A stretch of 64,000 nucleotides of DNA from Chloroflexota bacterium (GCA_024232355.1 JAAEPW010000079.1:1-64000); one strand, 5' to 3'. Positions 40,113 through 48,943 are shown, counted from the stretch's first letter. Notes: generated by a model from the letters alone, not told the origin. Made by a program: numbers and translations.

Positions 40113-41315
40113 TATAGCATCAACTACAAAATCAGCAAAAAGGTCATTCCCGAATTGGTTGTAATGACAACAACTGTCTGAATATATGATGTCCAATTCA
40201 TCATCAAAAATATCTACCGCGCTATAAAAGTTCACCCCATTCTGCTCCAAGAGATCATCCTTGTCTAGTAAAATCGGATAACCTTTTTTTGCTTCTATGC
40301 CGTACGGGTGATTTTCTATAAAGGCTATTTTCGTCTCCTCTTTGCTAAAAACCTTGTTTGAGTAGTATTGATTGGGCTGAAGGAAATGAAAATATGGAAT
40401 ATCTCTACCCTGCAATGCTTGGTGCATTAGAATTGAAGAGGTAGCCCAGGTGAGAGCTATGCTTTCAAACAGATCTGAATCCTCCAATTGCCCCTGCACA
40501 GGATAAATATAAACTAGAGATTCTCTCGAGGCACTTGACTCTAGTTCATTGAAGACGAGTAATTCGTTTTGGTATCCACTGTAAAGAATTTTGTGAAATT
40601 GATCCAAGACAAAATACACTGAAGCAATATTTGTATCACTCATTCCCTGGGCAGTATCACTCAATTGCATTTTATATCGGCTAATCTTGGCCAATGACTC
40701 GAGTCTCTCGCTTGTCAAAGTCGTTTGATCAATCAAGTTTAATATTGACATAATATGATCAACGCTAGGCATTGAAGCATCTATGCCGTGTTTATTGTTC
40801 ATACTGGACAAGGCCACTTCGTTGAATCCATCAATATTGATTACCATATCTAGTTCTTGTCCAATTGCAAGGTAATAGTTTAGTATTAATAATTGCTGAG
40901 GTTGCTTGTATCCGCCAGCGCAGAAAATCAGCACTATGATTTCTTTGTCCTCAAAGAAAGGGTGCCGCTTTAGATTTTCAATGAATCGCTCTTTCCCCTT
41001 ATTGCCAAAGTGTAATGCAACGGAACCTCCAAAGACCCCAATAATATACTGGTTTTCGTTGTCCTTTATAAATGGATAATCATCCGCAAAGTAAAAGTTG
41101 TGATTGTTTCCAGAATTGTTGAAATATCCAAAAAAAGGATGGAACCTAGCCTTGGTCAGCACCCGAGTTTCAACGTCCTCATCTGACAGTACTTGTCTGT
41201 CACTGACGTAGAATAATTCACCATCCGTCAAAAAATACCATGCCAAAGAAACCAATTCAGCAAAAATAAAAAAGACGATTATACTAACAGCCACACCTAC
41301 AAGCTTTTGTCTCAT
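40092..41315 (-). CDS. SGNH/GDSL-like esterase-fold protein with N-terminal membrane anchor
   Basis: A 407-residue protein with one N-terminal helix ('GVAVSIIVFFIFAELVSLAW') and an external SGNH-like domain. Block I is 'IGVFGGSVALHFG' (catalytic Ser), block III is 'INIDGFNEVALSS' (Asn) and block V is 'DSCCHYNQFGNDLFADF' (His, with an Asp three residues before it). Relatives next to carbamoyltransferases in surface polysaccharide clusters often remove or transfer acyl groups; that role is inferred. The gene is AT-richer than its surroundings and follows the DUF5989 gene. AGGTGG precedes the ATG. Confidence 0.78.
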   Translation of the reverse strand: MRQKLVGVAVSIIVFFIFAELVSLAWYFLTDGELFYVSDRQVLSDEDVETRVLTKARFHPFFGYFNNSGNNHNFYFADDYPFIKDNENQYIIGVFGGSVALHFGNKGKERFIENLKRHPFFEDKEIIVLIFCAGGYKQPQQLLILNYYLAIGQELDMVINIDGFNEVALSSMNNKHGIDASMPSVDHIMSILNLIDQTTLTSERLESLAKISRYKMQLSDTAQGMSDTNIASVYFVLDQFHKILYSGYQNELLVFNELESSASRESLVYIYPVQGQLEDSDLFESIALTWATSSILMHQALQGRDIPYFHFLQPNQYYSNKVFSKEETKIAFIENHPYGIEAKKGYPILLDKDDLLEQNGVNFYSAVDIFDDELDIIYSDSCCHYNQFGNDLFADFVVDAILETGDF

Positions 41316-41351
41316 ACTGCCACCTAAACCTAATTATCATTGCGCGATCCC

Positions 41352-41534
41352 TTAGAACAGCGTATAGATGAATGGCCCAATCCCTGATGAAGAGGCAAAA
41401 ACCAACAACAAAGCAAAGGCAAGCAATACTACCACCATTGGAATAAGCCACCACGACTTGCGTTGCCAGAGAAAGACTAACAACTCGCCAACCACACCCA
41501 AATTCGATATCATACTACGAATAAACGTTTTCAC
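41352..41534 (-). CDS. DUF5989 small membrane protein
   Basis: A 60-residue protein with one long hydrophobic helix ('WWLIPMVVVLLAFALLLVF') and the family end 'GIGPFIYTLF'; 'GELLVFLWQRKSWW' precedes the helix. Proteins of this family are almost always encoded beside NodU/CmcH-type carbamoyltransferases. It lies 10 bases after the carbamoyltransferase stop. Its function is unknown, possibly membrane recruitment of the enzyme. Confidence 0.88.
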   Translation of the reverse strand: MKTFIRSMISNLGVVGELLVFLWQRKSWWLIPMVVVLLAFALLLVFASSSGIGPFIYTLF

Positions 41535-41544
41535 TTGATTTTCC

Positions 41545-43362
41545 TCATTTTCTTACTATGTGTCCATCAATAAACAATGTGTCTATATCACTCTTGGCAA
41601 AAGTATCCAGTGCATTAGCCGGTGTGTTTACAATAGGATCACCGCGCAGATTAAAGCTGGTGTTGAGCAACACGGGTACTCCAGTAGCTTGACCAAACAA
41701 TTCAACCGCACGATAGTAGAGTGGGTTCCATTCTCGACGTATTGTCTGCAATCGTCCTGAACCTCCCTCGTGGGTAACGGCCTGGATGTTCTCACCTTGC
41801 CCGCTTTCTGTACGATAGACTGCGAGCATGTAGCGCAAGGGGTAACATTGAGCTGGATCGCCCAAGCCGGTATAAAAGTTGGCGGCCTGCTCCTCTAGCA
41901 CCACTGGTGCAAAGGGGCGAAAAGGTTCGCGAAACTTTATACGGGCGTTGACAATCGCTTTCATTTCCGCTCCGCGTGGATCAGCCAAAATCGAACGATT
42001 ACCCAGCGCTCGTGGTCCCCACTCAAAGCGGTCTTGGAAAAGGCTAATCACCTTACCAGCCAACAAATCGTCTACCATCATCTGAGCCTGTTTCTCATGA
42101 TCTTCCACTCGTTGGTATGATCGCCCCGTGTTTTCAATGGCATCTCGCACCTCATCGGGCGAGTAGCCTTGCCCCCAGTAGGCGTGCTCCATCACAAACT
42201 TGCGTGGCTGACCCAACAACACGTGATAGGCATACAGTGCGGCTCCCAGTGCCCCGCCAGAGTCACCCGCCGCTGGCTGGATGAAAACATCTTCAAAAGG
42301 TGTCTCACGTAGAATGCGACCATTGGCTACTGAATTCAACGCCACCCCGCCAGCCATACATAGCTTTTTCAGACCAGTACATTGGTGAGCGTAATGGGCC
42401 ATCTTGAGCAAAGTTTCCTCAGTCACCTGTTGGATACTGGTAGCAATATCCGCGTAATACTGATTATGTTGAGCAGTGGTATCATTCCATTGAGGATGAT
42501 CTCGCTTTGGATGAGTAGTCGGTGTGTAAAAGACAGATTCATGCACTCGTGGCTCGCCAAATAGTTTCACAAATCCCTTGTTAAAAGTATGTCTAGTGGA
42601 ATGGTGAAAAGAAAAGTAATCCATATTCAGTCGGAATTCCCCTCCATCGCCTACATCAATCAGTTTGTAGACATCATCCACCCGGTTAGGTCGCCCATAC
42701 GGTGCCATACCCATTACCTTGTACTCGCCATTGTTAACCCGAAAGCCCAAGAAAGCAGTAAAGGCAGAATATAGCAAACCCAGAGAATGAGGAAACTTGA
42801 TCTCTTTCAAGATCTCGATTGAATTACTACGAGTCGTAGACTGCTCTTTTCCCTCCTGTCTTTCTGACCAGAAGGCTGTCCCTCGTCCCACTGTTGCTGT
42901 CGACCATTCTCCAACTCCATCTACTGTTAGAATGGCTGCATCTTTGTAGGGTGAGCAAAAGAAAGCACTAGCTGCATGACTCGCATGGTGTTCTACAAAT
43001 AGCAGCTTTTCGTCAGGAATATCCAGTTTGGTCAAGATACGACCTTTGACCCACAGCTTTTCGTTGAACCAGGCAATCATAGACTCGCGAAATACTCCCC
43101 ATGACTGAGGAAAAGTCTGCAATGTGGTCATCAGGATACGCTCAAATTTGAGCAGCGGTTTTTCGTAAAAGACCACGTAATCCAAGTCTTGCTTGTCAAT
43201 TCCCGCCTGACGTAGGCAAAAATCAATCGCATGGTCGGGGAAGCCACTATCATGCTTCTTACGAGTAAAGCGCTCTTCCGCAGCAGCAGCCACCAACATA
43301 CCATCGCGCAATAAGGCAGCGGCCGAATCGTGATAGTAGCACGAGATACCTAAAATATACAT
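41545..43362 (-). CDS. Carbamoyltransferase (NodU/CmcH/TobZ family)
   Basis: A 605-residue enzyme that transfers a carbamoyl group from carbamoyl phosphate, through an adenylated intermediate, to a hydroxyl of a sugar or natural product. The N-terminal Kae1-like domain begins 'ILGISCYYHDSAAALL', with 'EERFTRKKHDSGFP', metal-site His pair 'VEHHASHAASAF' and 'LTVDGVGEWSTA'. The C-terminal YrdC-like domain has 'FQDRFEWGPRALGNRSILAD' and 'LNTSFNLRGDPIVNTP'. The start overlaps the stop of the small membrane gene upstream. Its neighbours (DUF5989, SGNH, SxtJ-like) suggest modification of a surface glycan rather than an antibiotic. Confidence 0.95.
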   Translation of the reverse strand: MYILGISCYYHDSAAALLRDGMLVAAAAEERFTRKKHDSGFPDHAIDFCLRQAGIDKQDLDYVVFYEKPLLKFERILMTTLQTFPQSWGVFRESMIAWFNEKLWVKGRILTKLDIPDEKLLFVEHHASHAASAFFCSPYKDAAILTVDGVGEWSTATVGRGTAFWSERQEGKEQSTTRSNSIEILKEIKFPHSLGLLYSAFTAFLGFRVNNGEYKVMGMAPYGRPNRVDDVYKLIDVGDGGEFRLNMDYFSFHHSTRHTFNKGFVKLFGEPRVHESVFYTPTTHPKRDHPQWNDTTAQHNQYYADIATSIQQVTEETLLKMAHYAHQCTGLKKLCMAGGVALNSVANGRILRETPFEDVFIQPAAGDSGGALGAALYAYHVLLGQPRKFVMEHAYWGQGYSPDEVRDAIENTGRSYQRVEDHEKQAQMMVDDLLAGKVISLFQDRFEWGPRALGNRSILADPRGAEMKAIVNARIKFREPFRPFAPVVLEEQAANFYTGLGDPAQCYPLRYMLAVYRTESGQGENIQAVTHEGGSGRLQTIRREWNPLYYRAVELFGQATGVPVLLNTSFNLRGDPIVNTPANALDTFAKSDIDTLFIDGHIVRK

Positions 43363-43589
43363 CAGGAAAGCCTCCGCGCATCATCAAGGGTCAAATCGTG
43401 AGTGACATATTCCAACCATTGAGGGCTATGTTTATGTTTGATCGCCAGTTTGTCACCAAATAGCCGCACTCCCAAACCGAAAGGCACAAAAATTGAAAAA
43501 TAGAAAACTGTCAAGATAATTCGAGCAATCCAGTCCCCTATGATTTGTCCGATACGTTTCCACGCAAGCCAGATTTGACCAAGTTTCAT
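43362..43589 (-). CDS. Small membrane protein, SxtJ-like
   Basis: A 75-residue protein with one hydrophobic stretch ('IILTVFYFSIFVPFGLGVRL') and basic ends. It resembles the small SxtJ-like membrane proteins found next to carbamoyltransferases. The ATG at 43589 is chosen because AGGAGG lies eight bases upstream; the upstream frame extension reads through that ribosome site. Its TGA overlaps the ATG of the carbamoyltransferase gene, so translation is coupled. Confidence 0.7.
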   Translation of the reverse strand: MKLGQIWLAWKRIGQIIGDWIARIILTVFYFSIFVPFGLGVRLFGDKLAIKHKHSPQWLEYVTHDLTLDDARRLS

Positions 43590-43661
43590 CAACAATTGCC
43601 TCCTCAATCTAAAACAAACAACTCTATCTTGGAATTTCTGATAAATTGCTCGAGCTTTGAG

Positions 43662-44039
43662 TCATTCTACAAAGATCTCCACCCGTTCATTCGCCTCTTC
43701 GTCCAGCACATCCATAATTCTGCCTTTTGCACCAGCCTGGATCGCCTCGGCGAATTCGTCCACTTGAATCTCATCTCGTGCGAAACGTGCCCCCATATTG
43801 ACGCCTACGTTGACCAAGTTCCACGGCATACGCATATTTACCTTTTCCTGCCCCGTTTCCAGATCTGTCACCCGGATGCGAAACAATCGAGGAGCCCTGC
43901 TCCTGCTTTCCGACAAAGGTTTTTCCTTCGGGCGATCCTTTTCTTTTAGGGCCTCCAACAGCCGAGCACCCTCATCGGCAGTGATCTGTCCATTCTGAAT
44001 CATCTTGAGAACTTCTAGCCGTTCCTCTGCTGCCGTCAT
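43662..44039 (-). CDS. SHOCT-like domain protein
   Basis: A 125-residue protein. The N-terminus 'RLEVLKMIQNGQITADEGARLLEAL' is a SHOCT-like helical pair found in many bacterial regulators and membrane-stress proteins. The C-terminal half ('LFRIRVTDLETGQEKVNMRMPWNLVNVG') is a beta-rich region repeated in proteins with DUF4097-like adhesin domains. The ATG at 44039 follows GGAGGG. It lies 53 bases downstream of tRNA-Arg with no clear terminator between, so it may be transcribed with the tRNA. The function is unknown. Confidence 0.78.
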   Translation of the reverse strand: MTAAEERLEVLKMIQNGQITADEGARLLEALKEKDRPKEKPLSESRSRAPRLFRIRVTDLETGQEKVNMRMPWNLVNVGVNMGARFARDEIQVDEFAEAIQAGAKGRIMDVLDEEANERVEIFVE

Positions 44040-44092
44040 TTTACCCTCCACACAACAGCGGTCACCCAAACGGCAACCGCTTTTGTACATAG

Positions 44093-44167
44093 TACCCCTG
44101 GTGCGATTCGAACGCACGACCTTGAACTTAGGAGGTTCCTGCTCTATCCAATCTGAGCTACAGGGGC
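44093..44167 (-). tRNA. tRNA-Arg (anticodon CCT)
   Basis: On the minus strand the acceptor GCCCCTG pairs with CAGGGGT. The D arm is 'AGCTCAGATTGGATAGAGC', the anticodon loop CTCCTAA presents CCT (reads AGG), and the T arm is TCGTGCG-TTCGAAT-CGCAC. No CCA is encoded. One mismatch is apparent at the base of the anticodon stem. A promoter lies upstream at 44182-44210. Confidence 0.93.
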
Positions 44168-44181
44168 ACAACTTGATTTCG

Positions 44182-44210
44182 ATTATAACACGCTCATAAC
44201 GGCACGACAA
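44182..44210 (-). promoter_or_regulatory. Promoter of tRNA-Arg (and perhaps the SHOCT gene)
   Basis: TTGTCG (44205-44210), 17-base spacer, TATAAT (44182-44187) on the minus strand, 14 bases before the tRNA 5' end. Confidence 0.75.
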
Positions 44211-44253
44211 GTCACATAGCTCTAACCGTAGACAGGTCTTTGCCTCACGTACA

Positions 44254-44757
44254 TTAATCGCTTTCGCGTCGCAAAATGCCAACCACCCGACTCAGCCCCA
44301 GGATAGCAAGCAATCCCAACAACAACACTGTGCCAAAACCAAACTCGACCTCGATTCCCAATGCAACCATGCCAAACAACAAACTCAACCCATTGACAAT
44401 CAGCAAGCGTTCAAGATGACGACGCTCCAAGTTGTGTGTCTCTTCCACACAGTCCTGCCCTACCCTGCTCAACCGCTGGACAAAGTGATCCAGGTCCCAG
44501 GCAGAGAGTGCCGCCACCATGCCGAGCAGCATCCAGCCATCTTGTACATTCAACCGCAGTCCGATGGACGCCGCGATCAGAAAGAGCACTAGCATCGGTG
44601 AGGCCATCCAACCCCAGTCATGTCGTTGCCCGATCAACCAGAGAAACCCATGGACTGTAACCAACGCGGCTCCGATCCAAAAACCGGACAATCCGTAGCC
44701 CAGCGCCAACACACCCGTGGCGAGAATTGTACTAGAGAACAAAAGTTTCGTGGTCAT
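44254..44757 (-). CDS. Polytopic membrane protein of unknown function
   Basis: About 167 residues with four or five hydrophobic helices ('ILATGVLALGYGLSGFWIGA', 'MLVLFLIAASIGL', 'LLIVNGLSLLFGMVALGI', 'GTVLLLGLLAILGL') and a charged loop 'HFVQRLSRVGQDCVEETHNLERRHLERLL'. No family is recognised. It is the last gene of the DUF4129-MoxR-DUF58 operon; the frame is open back to the stop of the DUF58 gene, and the ATG at 44757 is taken as the start. Confidence 0.7.
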   Translation of the reverse strand: MTTKLLFSSTILATGVLALGYGLSGFWIGAALVTVHGFLWLIGQRHDWGWMASPMLVLFLIAASIGLRLNVQDGWMLLGMVAALSAWDLDHFVQRLSRVGQDCVEETHNLERRHLERLLIVNGLSLLFGMVALGIEVEFGFGTVLLLGLLAILGLSRVVGILRRESD

Positions 44758-44781
44758 TAGCCTGAATCCGCATACCAACAA

Positions 44782-46092
44782 TCACAGACCTACTCCAACA
44801 GCTCGAAACCAGTGCGGCATCCGGCTGAGAGAGGCGTGAATTGCCTGATCAAATGGCTTGTGTATCTGCCAATCCACGACCTGGATGCTGGCCTGTCTCA
44901 GCTTGCGAAGCAACAATGTCCGCTCCAGGCGAGCAATCCGAACCGCCAAATCCACAGATGGATGTGATTCCAATGAGACAGCTTCAAAGGCAACCGGGTT
45001 GGGACTGATCACCAAAAGTTGATACCCCCGCGCCCGCAGCCGAATGAGCATTGGCACATCTTCCCTGCAAAGTGAACTAATCAAGACAAGTTGTGACTTG
45101 GCAGGAAAAAAGCGTGCCGGAAGATGGTTCAGTTTATCAAAGACGAGACTCTCGCCCATTCTGGCCCGAGCCAACGAACGCAAAATCCGCTCCTGTTGAA
45201 TTCGACCATAGCCAGGAAAGGTCCAATCCAGAAAACCACCATAAGTGAGCATCCCAACGCGATTACCATCACTCAAAAATGCCTCTGCCAGCGCGGCCGT
45301 GGCACACACTGCGTGCTCAAAAATGGCATCCCCTCCCACCCAAAGGTCGTGCCGCTGGCGGGCGTCCAGGATCAGCCCAACGTCCGCAATACGCTCTTGC
45401 TCAAACTCGGTGGTAAAGAGGGCACGAGGATGACGGGCACTCATTCGCCAGTTGATCCAGCGCAAAGAATCACCAGGCTGATATTCTCTCACACCAAAGA
45501 AATCTATGCCAGAGCCACCTCGCCGGGCCGGAAGCGGGCCGATGGTGCCACGGGTCCGCAACGGACGGATCGCCACCCGTCGCAGCTTGAGAACCAATGG
45601 CAACACGACGAGTCGGCCTGGAGCCGGAAGCGTCACTTGCCGCCGAAAAATACCCAGAAAATCGCTTGCCGTCACTTGGACGTCTTGAAAGTAAAAGACA
45701 CCTCGGCTCCCTGTTACGGTGTACTCTAGGTCAAACGTCTCACCAGGCACGAGTGAGGTGAGTATGTGCGGCTCCCCATCCACCAGCTCGAGCATCCGCA
45801 TAGCATAGCCCACTTCAAAGGCAGGCAGTGGGTCACGGATCAAAACCTCTTCCAACCGCGCACCCACATTGACAATCGAAAGCTTGACAACGACGGGCAT
45901 ATCCTGGGAAACACGGCTCGCACTAAGGGTTCGGGTGATTTTCAATCTTGGGCGCTCTGGCCCATAAAAAAGTGATGCTCCCAAATAGATCACCAAAGGT
46001 ATCGCCAAAGCGATCAGTTTACCGTTCAGTGTCGTCAATCCCCAGAGAAGCAGTCCGTAGATCAAACAGCCCAGCAGCAAGAGTCTTTTCAT
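44782..46092 (-). CDS. DUF58 domain protein
   Basis: A 436-residue protein with two N-terminal helices, a beta-sandwich (about 50-165: 'VVVKLSIVNVGARLEEV', 'YTVTGSRGVFYFQDVQV'), and the DUF58 signature 'GIDFFGVREYQPGDSLRWIN' with 'WRMSARHPRALFTTEFEQER', followed by a vWA-like fold ('DVGLILDAR'). DUF58 proteins work with MoxR AAA+ ATPases, thought to act as chaperones for assembly or activation of partner proteins. The adjacent moxR-like gene fits this. Confidence 0.92.
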   Translation of the reverse strand: MKRLLLLGCLIYGLLLWGLTTLNGKLIALAIPLVIYLGASLFYGPERPRLKITRTLSASRVSQDMPVVVKLSIVNVGARLEEVLIRDPLPAFEVGYAMRMLELVDGEPHILTSLVPGETFDLEYTVTGSRGVFYFQDVQVTASDFLGIFRRQVTLPAPGRLVVLPLVLKLRRVAIRPLRTRGTIGPLPARRGGSGIDFFGVREYQPGDSLRWINWRMSARHPRALFTTEFEQERIADVGLILDARQRHDLWVGGDAIFEHAVCATAALAEAFLSDGNRVGMLTYGGFLDWTFPGYGRIQQERILRSLARARMGESLVFDKLNHLPARFFPAKSQLVLISSLCREDVPMLIRLRARGYQLLVISPNPVAFEAVSLESHPSVDLAVRIARLERTLLLRKLRQASIQVVDWQIHKPFDQAIHASLSRMPHWFRAVGVGL

Positions 46093-46117
46093 CGTTGTCC
46101 CATCATCAGATCACTGT

Positions 46118-47083
46118 TCAGACGTCCTCGATAACGGGGACAGGGACCGATTTGACGATACTGGTAATCACATCCTTGGCCGCGCCCCGCTTCATCCACA
46201 GATCAGGTTCCAGGATCAGCCGATGGACAAGAGATGACTCAGCAAACCGTTTGACATCATCAGGGAGCACATAGTCACGCCCTTGCATAGCGGCCCATGA
46301 TCGAGACAGCTTGAGCAATGCCAGTGACCCCCGCGGGCTGGCTCCTACAACTACTTCCCTGCGCTGGCGTGTCCGTTCTGTCAAAGAAACAATGTATCGC
46401 TCAATGTCCGCATCCACATATACCCCTTCCACAGCCTGACGTATCATTACTAGTTCCTCCGCGCTCGTCACTTGCCCCAGGTCAAACTCGTCGCGCTTTC
46501 GCTCTCGTCGCCGCCTTAGAATCTCTTGCTCTTCCTCTGGCGTAGGATAACCGACCGAAAGCTTGACGATGAACCGGTCGAGTTGGGCCTCCGGTAAGGG
46601 AAAAGTGCCTTCATATTCGATGGGGTTCTGGGTGGCAATCACGATAAAAGGCTCTGGCAGCGGCAACGTCTCACCTTCCAATGTCACCTGAACCTCTTGC
46701 ATCGCTTCTAGAAGCGCGGACTGGGTTTTGGGCGAGGCGCGGTTGATCTCGTCGGCCAGAACAATGTTGGCAAAAAGCGGACCTCGTCGCAGTTCAAATT
46801 GACTCTTGGCACGATCATAGATGTAGCCGCCGGTAATGTCGCCAGGGAGCAAGTCTGGAGTAAATTGGATGCGCTTGAACGTCAGGCCAAGGGCCGTAGC
46901 AAAGCTCTTGGCAATGAGCGTCTTGGCCAGTCCAGGATAGTCTTCCAACAACACGTGACCACCAGTCGTGAGAACAGCGGCCATAATATTCTCCAACAGC
47001 GATCTCTTGCCGACGATGGCTCGTTCAACCTCGCCAATCACGCGGTCGGTCAAATCAGATACTTGAGCAATTTTGATGGTCAT
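46118..47083 (-). CDS. MoxR-family AAA+ ATPase
   Basis: A 321-residue ATPase with Walker A 'EDYPGLAKT' (Asp-Tyr where many have Gly-x), Walker B 'NIVLADEINRASPKTQSALLEAM', sensor 1 'IVIATQNPIEYEGTFPLPEAQ', Arg finger 'QLDRF' and sensor 2 'GASPRGSLALLKLSR'. MoxR proteins act as chaperone-like ATPases with the DUF58 partner downstream. The ATG at 47083 is chosen for the AGGAG site; the upstream extension has no ribosome site. It is third in the operon of five. Confidence 0.95.
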   Translation of the reverse strand: MTIKIAQVSDLTDRVIGEVERAIVGKRSLLENIMAAVLTTGGHVLLEDYPGLAKTLIAKSFATALGLTFKRIQFTPDLLPGDITGGYIYDRAKSQFELRRGPLFANIVLADEINRASPKTQSALLEAMQEVQVTLEGETLPLPEPFIVIATQNPIEYEGTFPLPEAQLDRFIVKLSVGYPTPEEEQEILRRRRERKRDEFDLGQVTSAEELVMIRQAVEGVYVDADIERYIVSLTERTRQRREVVVGASPRGSLALLKLSRSWAAMQGRDYVLPDDVKRFAESSLVHRLILEPDLWMKRGAAKDVITSIVKSVPVPVIEDV

Positions 47084-47212
47084 ATTGAATCTCCTATCTC
47101 GGTCGAGTAATGAATTGCCCGGCTGAGACACAAAACGCGATGAATCGCAGTAGCTGTCTACACGTTTTTGACGTGTTTTCCATACCAAGCCGCGAGTTCA
47201 TTCGGGGATGAA

Positions 47213-47842
47213 CTAAACTTTAATCGACAGTTGATCCTCTAGAAATTGAACGACGCTCTCCAAATCCAGATCCGGCGGAGGAACTTGTATACCTGGTCGC
47301 AAACGATACCAAAGCCGTGAAAAGATTCCGCGAGACTTTGAGAATGTAGGAGTCAATCCAGCCTGAAGACAAGTGCCAACCTCCAATGATGTGTCCAGTT
47401 CGCCAGTTTTCAGATACCGCTTGACCTGCTCAATATCAAGACGCTCGTGGTATGCCAGTGTCTCCAAGATCAATTTTCTGAGGCGCTGTGCGATGTACCA
47501 TCTGGAATAGTCGCCGCGCTCCATCAAGTAGATTCGCTGCGCCCAAACGTGTACCCGTCCTGGATTCTCCGAATTCATTCGAGGCACTCTCTGCGCTGGT
47601 TTTTTGCGCCGAATCATGCTTGTCACGGCGAGAGACAGAACGATCATCAAAAGAATAGCCCACAAGAACACCTGAGGGATGGCATTGAACACGAGGCTCC
47701 CAAACCAAAGCACATACAAAAGTGGAATCAAAATTGACTCACGTACAATATCCCTGAGAGCCAATGTCAGAGGAATTGCCAAGAGCAATATGATTCCAAA
47801 AAGTAGCAAACGACCTTTCGTTCTCGTGTCAATTTCACTCAT
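47213..47842 (-). CDS. Membrane protein of the MoxR operon
   Basis: A 209-residue protein with two hydrophobic segments ('LLLFGIILLLAIPLTLAL' and 'PQVFLWAILLMIVLSLAVTS') and a soluble C-terminal half with 'WYIAQRLRKLILETLAYHER' and 'LDLESVVQFLEDQL'. Genes with this layout commonly sit between DUF4129 and MoxR in Chloroflexota and actinobacterial operons; the family name is not certain. It overlaps the DUF4129 gene by four bases. Confidence 0.72.
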   Translation of the reverse strand: MSEIDTRTKGRLLLFGIILLLAIPLTLALRDIVRESILIPLLYVLWFGSLVFNAIPQVFLWAILLMIVLSLAVTSMIRRKKPAQRVPRMNSENPGRVHVWAQRIYLMERGDYSRWYIAQRLRKLILETLAYHERLDIEQVKRYLKTGELDTSLEVGTCLQAGLTPTFSKSRGIFSRLWYRLRPGIQVPPPDLDLESVVQFLEDQLSIKV

Positions 47843-48711
47843 AGCGGACTCCTGCAGGCATCAACGATCTCGTTGAGGCACGCAATGGCCTGGCTTTCTT
47901 CATCCTCACCAACGTTTCTGGCTCCATAACGAACATCTTCAAAAAGCTGTGTGAGACGCCGAACATGCTCACCCGCAAGCCCGACTTTCTCCAACTGACT
48001 GGCAAACTCTCTCGGTGTCATATCCATCTGTCGCTTGACGCCTCGCTGCTCATCCAAGGTCTGAACCATTTCTGAGTAACAACGCATCACAGTGTTTCTC
48101 AAGTCACTCCCAGTCCGTAACGATTCGAGCGCATCTCGTGCTTGTTGGGCCAAACGTTCCAAGGGGTCCCGTCTGGGCGGACGACGCCCCATGTGCCAAA
48201 CCAACCAAGCAATACCCATAAACAGACCGACTAGGAGTATAGAGAAAACAAGTGTCGCCACAAAGATGAGCCACGGAGGTGGCGTGTTCACATAATCAGC
48301 AACGGACACCGAGGCAACTGCCGACCCTGGAGGCGTCAAGTTCACTTTTCCGCCCAGGTCAAAAATATCCGGTCGCAGCCGTGTAAATACCAGATAAAAA
48401 GTATAAATCCACAAAAGCGAGACAAGCGCTCTGAATATCCGCTTTCTAAAAGTTGGGGAAACGATGAAATAAAAAATGAGAACGGGCAAAAGCAGCCAAG
48501 AGAAAGCGAAAACTCCTCTAATCAACAACATAAAGGGATCCTCTCCCGGCAACAGGATAGATTCTTCTGTTTCACGCTGCAATCTTCTCTCCAGAAAAAA
48601 AGGCTGCCCGGGAAGGAGTTGGAGATCAGAAAGACCGGCAGATAAAAGAACCATCGCCATAACCACAACACTCGAGAGTAAAAGAATCCAAAATCTCTTG
48701 TGCTTTATCAT
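47839..48711 (-). CDS. DUF4129 membrane protein, first gene of the MoxR operon
   Basis: A 290-residue protein with an N-terminal signal-anchor, two or three further helices (about 60-110, 150-175) and the C-terminal DUF4129 domain: 'NTVMRCYSEMVQTLDEQRGV', 'DMTPREFASQLEKVGL', 'RLTQLFEDVRYGARN'. DUF4129 domains accompany MoxR/DUF58 and often transglutaminase genes. The frame allows GTG at 48714 or ATG at 48711. The -10 box of a consensus promoter ends nine bases before the ATG, so the transcript is predicted to be leaderless, starting at about the GTG. It is divergent from uvrA. Confidence 0.88.
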   Translation of the reverse strand: MIKHKRFWILLLSSVVVMAMVLLSAGLSDLQLLPGQPFFLERRLQRETEESILLPGEDPFMLLIRGVFAFSWLLLPVLIFYFIVSPTFRKRIFRALVSLLWIYTFYLVFTRLRPDIFDLGGKVNLTPPGSAVASVSVADYVNTPPPWLIFVATLVFSILLVGLFMGIAWLVWHMGRRPPRRDPLERLAQQARDALESLRTGSDLRNTVMRCYSEMVQTLDEQRGVKRQMDMTPREFASQLEKVGLAGEHVRRLTQLFEDVRYGARNVGEDEESQAIACLNEIVDACRSPL

Positions 48712-48720
48712 CACATCACG

Positions 48721-48749
48721 ATTATAAGCCAGGTTGGATTTACGGTCAA
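48721..48749 (-). promoter_or_regulatory. Promoter of the DUF4129-MoxR operon, leaderless
   Basis: TTGACC (48744-48749), 17-base spacer, TATAAT (48721-48726) on the minus strand. The -35 box is one base from the -35 box of the uvrA promoter on the other strand, so the two promoters are back-to-back and could share an activator or compete. Confidence 0.82.
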
Positions 48750-48750
48750 C

Positions 48751-48778
48751 TTGACATGTCCGACACTATACCTATAAT
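48751..48778 (+). promoter_or_regulatory. Promoter of uvrA
   Basis: TTGACA (48751-48756), 16-base spacer, TATAAT (48773-48778). The leader before uvrA is about 160 bases and contains a dyad at 48864-48892. Confidence 0.78.
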
Positions 48779-48863
48779 AGCCACCCTTACACAATCACTC
48801 CACCAAATCAATACGAACAAATTTTCTAAATTCTGCCATTTTCCTGAACAAATATGACGCATA

Positions 48864-48892
48864 CTGACAAGTATCAATGGTATACTTGGCAG
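48864..48892. promoter_or_regulatory. Dyad-symmetric site upstream of uvrA
   Basis: CTGACAAGTAT (48864-48874) and ATACTTGGCAG (48882-48892) form an imperfect palindrome (10 of 11 pairs) around seven bases. It lies in the uvrA leader, where a repressor could act; it does not match the GAAC-N4-GTTC SOS box. Confidence 0.5.
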
Positions 48893-48943
48893 CGGAAAGT
48901 AAACTTGCAATCACTTGCTCAATCGTATCGAAAGGTGTAACTT

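Noticed and set aside
47160..47176. ACACGT/ACGTGT dyad ahead of the MoxR gene
   Set aside because: Only six pairs with a short loop inside an operon; too weak to call an operator or terminator.
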